DNA of 11,184 nt from Gammaproteobacteria bacterium (GTDB lineage: Bacteria > Pseudomonadota > Gammaproteobacteria > Burkholderiales > Thiobacillaceae), in NCBI GenBank assembly GCA_018820745.1, contig JAHJNP010000364.1:1-11184 (forward strand), written 5' to 3'. The notes beneath the pieces were generated by a model. That model made no database searches and was not told the origin of the DNA. It saw only the letters and a program-made list of their open reading frames with translations. Below, one piece after another: positions 6,663 through 11,184 of this stretch. Numbering within the stretch: position 1 is the stretch's first letter; the number at the start of each line of letters is the position of its first letter. Position numbers and translations under genes: made by a program.

Positions 6663-7951
6663 CCGCCCATCGCGTTTCCCTCGCAGCGCGCACGCTGCTT
6701 GGCGCCTTGGCCTGCCTGCTGGCGGTCGGCGCCGGGTTCGCCGGCGAGCTGACGGTACGCCCGGGGGAATCCATCGCCGCTGCCATCGCCCAGGCGGCCC
6801 CGGGCGACGTGGTGCGAGTGGAGAAAGGTCGCTATCAGGAACGGCTGGTGATCGACAAGCCACTGACCCTGAGGGGGATCGATCGACCGACGCTGAGCGG
6901 CGGCCTCGAAGGCGACACGATCCGCGTGACCGCTCCGGACGTCGTCATCGAGGGGCTGATCGTGACCGACTCCGGCGACAGCCTGCTCGACCAGAATGCC
7001 GGCATCTATATCTGGCCGGGCGCGCATCGCGCAGTGGTGCGCAATTGCGACCTGAGCTACAACCTGTTCGGCCTGTGGATCGAGAAGGCCAACGACGTGC
7101 GCATCGAAAACAACCTCATTACCGGCAAGCGCGATTACCGATCCTCGTCGCGCGGCAACGGTATCCAGCTTTACAACACGACCGGTGCACGCATCATCGG
7201 CAACCGGATCAGCTTCGTACGGGATGCCATCTATGTCGATGTCTCGCACCACGCGATCTTCCGCGGCAACCGGCTGCACCACAGCCGCTACGGCACGCAT
7301 TACATGAATTCCTATTACAACCTGTGGGAAGGCAACGACTCCTGGCTGAACCGGGGCGGGCTGGCGCTGATGGAAGTGCGCAACCAGGTCGTGCGCAAGA
7401 ATCGCGCCTGGGCCAATTCCGACCACGGCATCATGTTGCGCACCATCCAGGACGCGGTGGTGGAAGACAACGTGGTGGCCGGCAATGCCCGCGGTTTCTT
7501 CATTTACGACGCCGAATACAATACGCTGCGCAACAATCTGGTGGTCGACAACCTCGTCGGCGTGCACCTGTGGGCCGGCTCGAAGAACAACCGGGTGGAG
7601 GGCAATGACATCATCGCCAACCGCGAACAGGTCCGCTATGTCGGCGCACGGGACGAGGTCTGGGGGAGCGAACAAGGCAATCACTGGAGCAACTACCTCG
7701 GCTGGGACCGTGACGGCGACGGCATCGGCGACATCCCTTACGAGGCCAACGACATGGTCGACCGCTTGTCCTGGCGGCACCCGATGACCAAGCTCCTGCT
7801 GGCGAGCCCTGCGGTGCAGACGCTGCGGCTGATTGGGCGGCAGTTCCCTTTATTGCGCGCGCCCAGCGTGGTCGACCCCAACCCGCGGATGCGGCAAACA
7901 CACAATGACTGGAGAAACTGGCTTGGCAAGTCTTACCCCGGTTCCCGCTGA
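6650..7951 (+). CDS. nosD: NosD: periplasmic copper-processing beta-helix protein
   Basis: This 433-aa protein is the periplasmic part of the NosDFY complex used for CuZ maturation in NosZ. A signal peptide (about 1-31, GFA before GELTV) leads into repeated right-handed beta-helix/CASH repeats, seen as recurring GN-x-I/V and NN-x-I/V turns from about residue 40 to 330. Near the C-terminus are DRDGDGIGD (353-361), which looks like a calcium-type loop, and the NosD-typical GDIPYEANDMVDR followed by FPLLRAPSVVD. The length fits the family (about 430 aa). The ATG at 6650 overlaps the end of nosR by 13 nt with no clear Shine-Dalgarno, so translational coupling is likely. This start gives a complete signal peptide; the frame stays open far upstream, but that part is out-of-frame nosR sequence. 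Confidence 0.95.
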   Translation: MALLAAHRVSLAARTLLGALACLLAVGAGFAGELTVRPGESIAAAIAQAAPGDVVRVEKGRYQERLVIDKPLTLRGIDRPTLSGGLEGDTIRVTAPDVVIEGLIVTDSGDSLLDQNAGIYIWPGAHRAVVRNCDLSYNLFGLWIEKANDVRIENNLITGKRDYRSSSRGNGIQLYNTTGARIIGNRISFVRDAIYVDVSHHAIFRGNRLHHSRYGTHYMNSYYNLWEGNDSWLNRGGLALMEVRNQVVRKNRAWANSDHGIMLRTIQDAVVEDNVVAGNARGFFIYDAEYNTLRNNLVVDNLVGVHLWAGSKNNRVEGNDIIANREQVRYVGARDEVWGSEQGNHWSNYLGWDRDGDGIGDIPYEANDMVDRLSWRHPMTKLLLASPAVQTLRLIGRQFPLLRAPSVVDPNPRMRQTHNDWRNWLGKSYPGSR

Positions 7952-8873
7952 CACCGCCGCCGCAAGCGCGCCCGTCGTCAGCGTCCGCGCCGCCAGCAAA
8001 TACTATGGCGCAGTGCACGCCGTTGAAGGCGTTGATCTCGACGTCGGCCGCGGTGAACTGTTCGGCCTCATCGGCCACAACGGCGCGGGCAAAAGCACGC
8101 TGTTCAAGCTGATGCTCGGACTGATCCCACTCACTGCCGGCGAAATCCGGATCGCTGGCGCAGCCGTTACCGGCGGGGGTTTTCGAGCGGTGCGCCGCCG
8201 GATCGGCTACCTCCCCGAGAACGTCGTCCTCTACGACAATCTCACCGGACTGGAGACGCTGCAGTTTTTCGCCCGACTCAAGGGTGTACCCGCGCGCGAC
8301 TGTCCGAGCGCACTCGAACGCGTCGGTCTTGCCGATGCCACGGGACGACGCGTGCGCGAATACTCCAAGGGCATGCGGCAACGGCTCGGGTTCGCGCAAG
8401 CCCTGCTTGGCCAGCCCCAGATCCTGTTCCTCGATGAGCCGACCTCGGGCCTGGACCCGGAGGCCATCCGCGACTTCTACGCGATCCTGCGCGACCTGAG
8501 GAACCAGGGGGTCACGATGATCCTGAGCTCGCACATTCTCGCCGAGATCCAGGAACGCGTTGATCGCCTCGCAATCATGTCCGCCGGCCGCATCCAGGCC
8601 ATCGGCACGGTGCAGGCCCTGCGCGAGCAGATCGACCTTCCGCTCTGGTTCGATATCCGGCTTGCACCTGCCGACATCGATCGGGTGCGCGCTGCGCTGG
8701 TTCATCTGCCGATCACCGGAATGGAAGCGCACAGCGACCGCCTCGCAGTGCAGTGCCAGCGCGAAGCAAAGATGCAGGTGCTGGAGACGCTGGCCCGGCT
8801 CGATGGCATGGTGCTCGACCTGCATGTGCGCGAACCCTCGCTCGAAGACGTGTTCTTCGGCTTCTCCGACTAG
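7905..8873 (+). CDS. nosF: NosF: ABC ATPase of the NosDFY complex
   Basis: This cytoplasmic ATPase drives NosDFY. As a 322-aa protein from the ATG at 7905 it shows Walker A GHNGAGKST (57-65), the Q-loop region YLPENVVLY (102-110), the signature YSKGMRQR (153-160), Walker B ILFLDEP (173-179), D-loop SGLD (181-184) and H-loop H210. The C-terminal roughly 90 residues are the extra domain seen in NosF-like ATPases. The start is uncertain. ATG 7905 overlaps nosD by 47 nt and has a poor Shine-Dalgarno. TTG at 7923 has GGAG 8 nt upstream and would give 316 aa. Either way a Thr/Ala/Pro-rich N-terminus of about 20 residues precedes the ABC fold, longer than in the Pseudomonas protein as I recall it. 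Confidence 0.93.
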   Translation: MTGETGLASLTPVPADTAAASAPVVSVRAASKYYGAVHAVEGVDLDVGRGELFGLIGHNGAGKSTLFKLMLGLIPLTAGEIRIAGAAVTGGGFRAVRRRIGYLPENVVLYDNLTGLETLQFFARLKGVPARDCPSALERVGLADATGRRVREYSKGMRQRLGFAQALLGQPQILFLDEPTSGLDPEAIRDFYAILRDLRNQGVTMILSSHILAEIQERVDRLAIMSAGRIQAIGTVQALREQIDLPLWFDIRLAPADIDRVRAALVHLPITGMEAHSDRLAVQCQREAKMQVLETLARLDGMVLDLHVREPSLEDVFFGFSD

Positions 8874-8884
8874 AACGGACGCAC

Positions 8885-9700
8885 ATGGAATTCAGACAGA
8901 TCGCAACCCTCGCCGGCAAAGAATTCTGGGACCGCATCCGCAACCGCTGGGTGCTCGCAGTCGCCCTGGTGTTCACCGTATTCGCGCTGGTGATCGCCTA
9001 TTTCGGCGGCGCCCAACAAGGCGCGGTGGGCTTCCGCTCGATCGAGTTCACCATTGCCAGCCTGGTCAGCCTGGTGATTTACCTGATCCCGCTGATCGCG
9101 CTGATTCTCGGCTTCGATGCCATCGTCGGCGAACGCGAGCGCGGCTCGCTCGATCTGTTGCTGTCGATGCCGCTCACCCGCTTCGAACTGCTGCTGGGCA
9201 AATACCTCGGATTGGCAGCAGCGCTGGCGTTTTCCACGGTGGCGGGCTTTGGCCTGGTCGCCGTCGTGCTCGCGCCGAACCTCGAGTTGAGTGCCCTGTA
9301 TCACTATTTTGGGTTCATGCTCAGTTCAGTGCTGCTCGGCATGGCCTTCCTCAGCCTCGCGGTGATGGTGTCGGTATTCGCCACGGATCGCACCCGTGCG
9401 TCGGGCATGGCGATTGCGCTATGGTTCTTCTTCGTGCTGGTGTTCGATCTGCTGCTGCTGGGCGCGCTGGTGGTCACCGGCGGTCGCTACGGTGGCGAGA
9501 TCTTTCCTTACCTGCTGCTGGCGAACCCGGCAGACGTTTTCCGCATTCTCAACATTTTTGCCCTGGACGACGTCCGTACCCTGTACGGACTGGCGACCGT
9601 TTTCCCCCGTGCACTGGCCGAGCCCTGGCTGCTGGGTCTGGTGATGCTGGCCTGGATCGCTGCGCCGCTAGGTATTGCAACCTGGAGATTCCGTAAATGA
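8885..9700 (+). CDS. nosY: NosY: ABC-2-type permease of the NosDFY complex
   Basis: This 271-aa inner-membrane protein has six predicted hydrophobic helices. The first follows FWDRIRNRW (about residues 14-22). After TM2 comes GERERGSLDLLLSMPLTRFELLLGK, in two blocks here (GERERGSLDLL and SMPLTRFELLLGK), the cytoplasmic coupling segment typical of NosY/ABC-2 permeases. The length is close to Pseudomonas NosY (276 aa). With NosF and NosD it forms the transporter that acts in CuZ assembly. It starts 11 bp after nosF and its stop overlaps the nosL start in an ATGA, so it is translated with its neighbours. Confidence 0.94.
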   Translation: MEFRQIATLAGKEFWDRIRNRWVLAVALVFTVFALVIAYFGGAQQGAVGFRSIEFTIASLVSLVIYLIPLIALILGFDAIVGERERGSLDLLLSMPLTRFELLLGKYLGLAAALAFSTVAGFGLVAVVLAPNLELSALYHYFGFMLSSVLLGMAFLSLAVMVSVFATDRTRASGMAIALWFFFVLVFDLLLLGALVVTGGRYGGEIFPYLLLANPADVFRILNIFALDDVRTLYGLATVFPRALAEPWLLGLVMLAWIAAPLGIATWRFRK

Positions 9701-10218
9701 ACGCCATACGACATACACTCATTCTTGCCGCGCTGGCAGCAACCGCGCTGGCGGCCTGCGGCCAGTCGGGGACCCAGACCGCAGTTGTTCCGCTGGAGAT
9801 CAGCCACGGTACATCCTGCGCCCTCGACGGCATGCTGCTCGCCGATTATCCCGGCCCCAAGGCACAGGTCCATTACGCCGGGCAGGCGGAGCCGGATTTC
9901 TTCTGCGATACGGTGGAAATGTTCAACATCTACCTCAGTCCCGAGCAGGTCAGGGCCGTGCAGGGCCTTTTCGTGCAGGACATGGGCCGTGCCGACTGGG
10001 ATGTCCCCCGCGATCACTGGATCGATGCGAAGACCGCTTACTACGTCCATGGCAGCAAGCGCCGCGGCTCCATGGGGCCGACGATCGCGAGTTTCGCGCA
10101 GGAGCACGACGCGGTGAAATTTGCCGCCGAGTACGGCGGCAAGGTCTATCGTTTCGCCGACATCACGCCCGACATGGTGGTGCTGGATGGCGGCGCACTC
10201 CACGACAGCAACATGTAA
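9697..10218 (+). CDS. nosL: NosL: copper-binding lipoprotein for NosZ maturation
   Basis: This 173-aa lipoprotein has a signal peptide ending in LAAC (lipid-acceptor C21). NosL-family landmarks are CALDGM (41-46), YPGPKAQ (51-57), FFCDTVEMF (68-76) and SMGPTIASF. By family it binds Cu(I) and hands it to NosDFY/NosZ. Compared with the CxxCGM form, the second Cys is replaced by D44, leaving C41, M46 and perhaps C70 or M75 as copper ligands. The ATGA overlap with nosY implies translational coupling. A second NosL-family gene with an intact CPVCGM lies two genes downstream. Confidence 0.94.
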   Translation: MNAIRHTLILAALAATALAACGQSGTQTAVVPLEISHGTSCALDGMLLADYPGPKAQVHYAGQAEPDFFCDTVEMFNIYLSPEQVRAVQGLFVQDMGRADWDVPRDHWIDAKTAYYVHGSKRRGSMGPTIASFAQEHDAVKFAAEYGGKVYRFADITPDMVVLDGGALHDSNM

Positions 10219-10223
10219 GCATC

Positions 10224-10493
10224 ATGGCGAATTTTTTCGAGAACCTTGAGCCTGACGTGGCAACGGAACTTCAACTGTTGTCACGGTTGGTCTATGAACT
10301 GCGCGAGAACCGCAACGCCGTTCTCAAGCCCTACGCGGTAGAGGACGATGTGGCGCTGCTGCAGCACATTCAGTCCGGCGCGGCGGCCGAGCATCCTGCC
10401 TATGAACATTATCTGGCTGCCAGGATTCTGGCCGACACCCGCGAATCGGTGCGCGCCATGCTCGGCGAATGCCTGAAGGAGGTCAATCGATAA
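10224..10493 (+). CDS. Small conserved-context protein of unknown function (89 aa)
   Basis: I do not recognise this protein. It is 89 aa, has no signal peptide or membrane segment, and looks entirely alpha-helical: helices around 10-34, 40-52 and 58-87, with many Leu, Ala and Glu. It has no cysteine pair or His cluster that would mark a metal chaperone; its single cysteine is C82. It starts 5 bp after the nosL stop and its TAA overlaps the next ATG (TAATG), so it belongs to the nos operon. The codon use looks like its neighbours. It could be a cytoplasmic partner of the following 121-aa protein. Confidence 0.8.
   Translation: MANFFENLEPDVATELQLLSRLVYELRENRNAVLKPYAVEDDVALLQHIQSGAAAEHPAYEHYLAARILADTRESVRAMLGECLKEVNR
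10476..10482 (+). promoter_or_regulatory. Strong ribosome binding site of the 121-aa gene
   Basis: AAGGAGG lies 10 nt before the ATG at 10493, inside the end of the previous gene. It is the strongest Shine-Dalgarno in the window and supports both the start choice and the reality of this gene. Confidence 0.7.
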
Positions 10494-10858
10494 TGAGCCT
10501 CCACCTTGAACTGGGTGCGGTGATCGAAGCATCCTTCGCGGATGATCTCGCATCCCCCGTCGAACAGAAGCAGGATGCCCTGATCATCCGCCTGAAGAAT
10601 GGCGTGACGCTGGACGTGCGGTATGCCGCAGCCGATGCCTATTCGCTACGCTGGGCCTATGGCGACGCCGAATCCGGCATCGACACCGCGCCCCTGCACC
10701 GCGGGCTTGCGACCTTCCCCAACCATTTTCACGATGCGGGCGGCCGCATCGTTGCAGACCCGATCACACGCCCCGACGCCCTGCCGGAAGACAATCTGCA
10801 CAGACTGATCCGGGCCTTGCTCGACGACCCCATGCTCGGGATCAAGGGCATCGCCTGA
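10493..10858 (+). CDS. Unknown 121-aa protein with a TumE-like motif block
   Basis: This 121-aa protein has no signal peptide or membrane helix. The middle is beta-rich: ALIIRLKNGVTLDVRY (29-44), then YSLRWAYG (50-57). It is followed by IDTAPLHRGLATFPNHFH (63-80) and a C-terminal helix (98-112). The run of strand, Y-x-x-x-W/Y, D-x-A-P-x-H and T-F-P-x-H-x-H resembles what I know of TumE/DUF6516-type toxins, where a D-N-A-P-H-H block precedes a T-F-P-H-H-x-H block. This is remembered similarity, not a search result. It is coupled on both sides (TAATG with the 89-aa gene, TGATG with the next gene), which makes a role in the nos operon likelier than a free toxin module. Alternative: an operon-specific protein unrelated to toxins. 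Confidence 0.8.
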   Translation: MSLHLELGAVIEASFADDLASPVEQKQDALIIRLKNGVTLDVRYAAADAYSLRWAYGDAESGIDTAPLHRGLATFPNHFHDAGGRIVADPITRPDALPEDNLHRLIRALLDDPMLGIKGIA

Positions 10859-11184
10859 TGCGCCGTTCGGCGAGGCTGGTCTCGCTGGCGGGTGGCGTGC
10901 TGGCGATCGCAATTGCTGCCCTCTTGCTGCTGCCCCTTGGCAAGCAGGCGGCACGCGACGCCAACCTGTTCTCGAATGACCTTTGCATCGTTGCACCCGC
11001 AACGCCCTATGATCCCGCCTCAGGGCGGGCAATGCTCGCACCGCGGCCGATCCCCGCCGATGCGCGCTGTCCGGTATGTGGCATGTATCCCGCCCGCTTT
11101 TCGCGCTGGGCCGCGCAAAGTATTTTCAAGGATGGCGCCGCCCACTACTTCGACTCCCCGCTCGACCTGTTCGTCTTCCTGCAA
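10858..11184 (+). CDS. Second NosL-family protein, membrane-anchored, 3'-truncated by the window edge
   Basis: ATG at 10858 overlaps the previous stop (TGATG), and the frame is open to the right edge (109 codons). Residues 7-27 form an uncleaved-looking signal anchor with no lipobox. The segment from R70 reads CPVCGMYPARF (71-81), then FKDGAAHYFDSP (90-101), which is characteristic of the NosL/copper-chaperone family. C71, C74 and M76 are the likely Cu(I) ligands. The extra C43 lies in the linker. It differs from the lipoprotein NosL upstream in anchoring and in having the intact CxxCGM. It is likely part of the copper route to NosZ, but its partner and full length are not visible. Confidence 0.88.
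   Translation, partial: MRRSARLVSLAGGVLAIAIAALLLLPLGKQAARDANLFSNDLCIVAPATPYDPASGRAMLAPRPIPADARCPVCGMYPARFSRWAAQSIFKDGAAHYFDSPLDLFVFLQ

Noticed and set aside
7611..8825. 404-codon minus-strand open frame opposite nosD/nosF
   Set aside because: It has no recognisable domain and lies opposite well-conserved nosD and nosF sequence.
1..11184. CRISPR array, insertion sequence, tRNA or rRNA
   Set aside because: I saw no spaced direct repeats, transposase, terminal inverted repeats or cloverleaf-like segments; the window is almost fully occupied by kinase and nos genes.

Overview
This window carries a nitrous-oxide-reduction (nos) gene cluster. It is GC-rich, has dense coding with start/stop overlaps, and encodes a Tat-exported (clade I-type) NosZ together with NosR. 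This, plus a NarX-like sensor next door, suggests a denitrifying Proteobacterium. Betaproteobacteria (for example the Rhodocyclales or Nitrosomonadales side) is my best guess from the overall look of the proteins, not a demonstrated placement.

Layout. Positions 1-1609 (minus strand) hold the first 536 codons of a NarX/NarQ-type nitrate/nitrite sensor kinase; its ATPase domain runs off the left edge. A 331-bp divergent intergenic region (1610-1940) follows. It contains an FNR/Dnr-type box placed exactly as in a class II anaerobic promoter relative to a TATAGT -10 element, an overlapping inverted repeat, a stem-loop at the predicted mRNA 5' end, and heptamers resembling NarL sites. On the plus strand come nosZ (1941-3881), a hairpin and a perfect 20-bp palindrome in the nosZ-nosR gap, nosR (4005-6662), nosD (6650-7951), nosF (7905-8873), nosY (8885-9700), nosL (9697-10218), two small unassigned genes (10224-10493 and 10493-10858), and the 5' part of a second, membrane-anchored NosL-family gene (10858 to the right edge). 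From nosR onward the genes overlap or lie within about 11 bp of each other, so they probably form one co-transcribed unit.

How the genes work together. NosZ is the periplasmic Cu enzyme that reduces N2O to N2. NosR is a membrane flavo-iron-sulfur protein needed for nosZ expression and for electron supply or activation. NosD (periplasmic beta-helix), NosF (ATPase) and NosY (permease) form the ABC-type complex that handles copper and sulfur for the CuZ cluster. NosL-type proteins deliver Cu(I). The neighbouring NarX-type kinase plausibly ties the cluster to nitrate/nitrite, and an FNR/Dnr-type factor ties it to low oxygen or NO.

Most unusual points: two small unknown genes translationally coupled between two different NosL-family genes, the second of them (121 aa) with a motif block that reminds me of TumE-type toxins; a NosZ whose Tat signal ends in a lipobox-like LSAC and whose CuA loop lacks the usual Trp; a NosR with an acidic low-complexity insertion and a long membrane C-terminal extension; a palindrome and hairpin between nosZ and nosR; and a nine-G tract in the sensor kinase gene.
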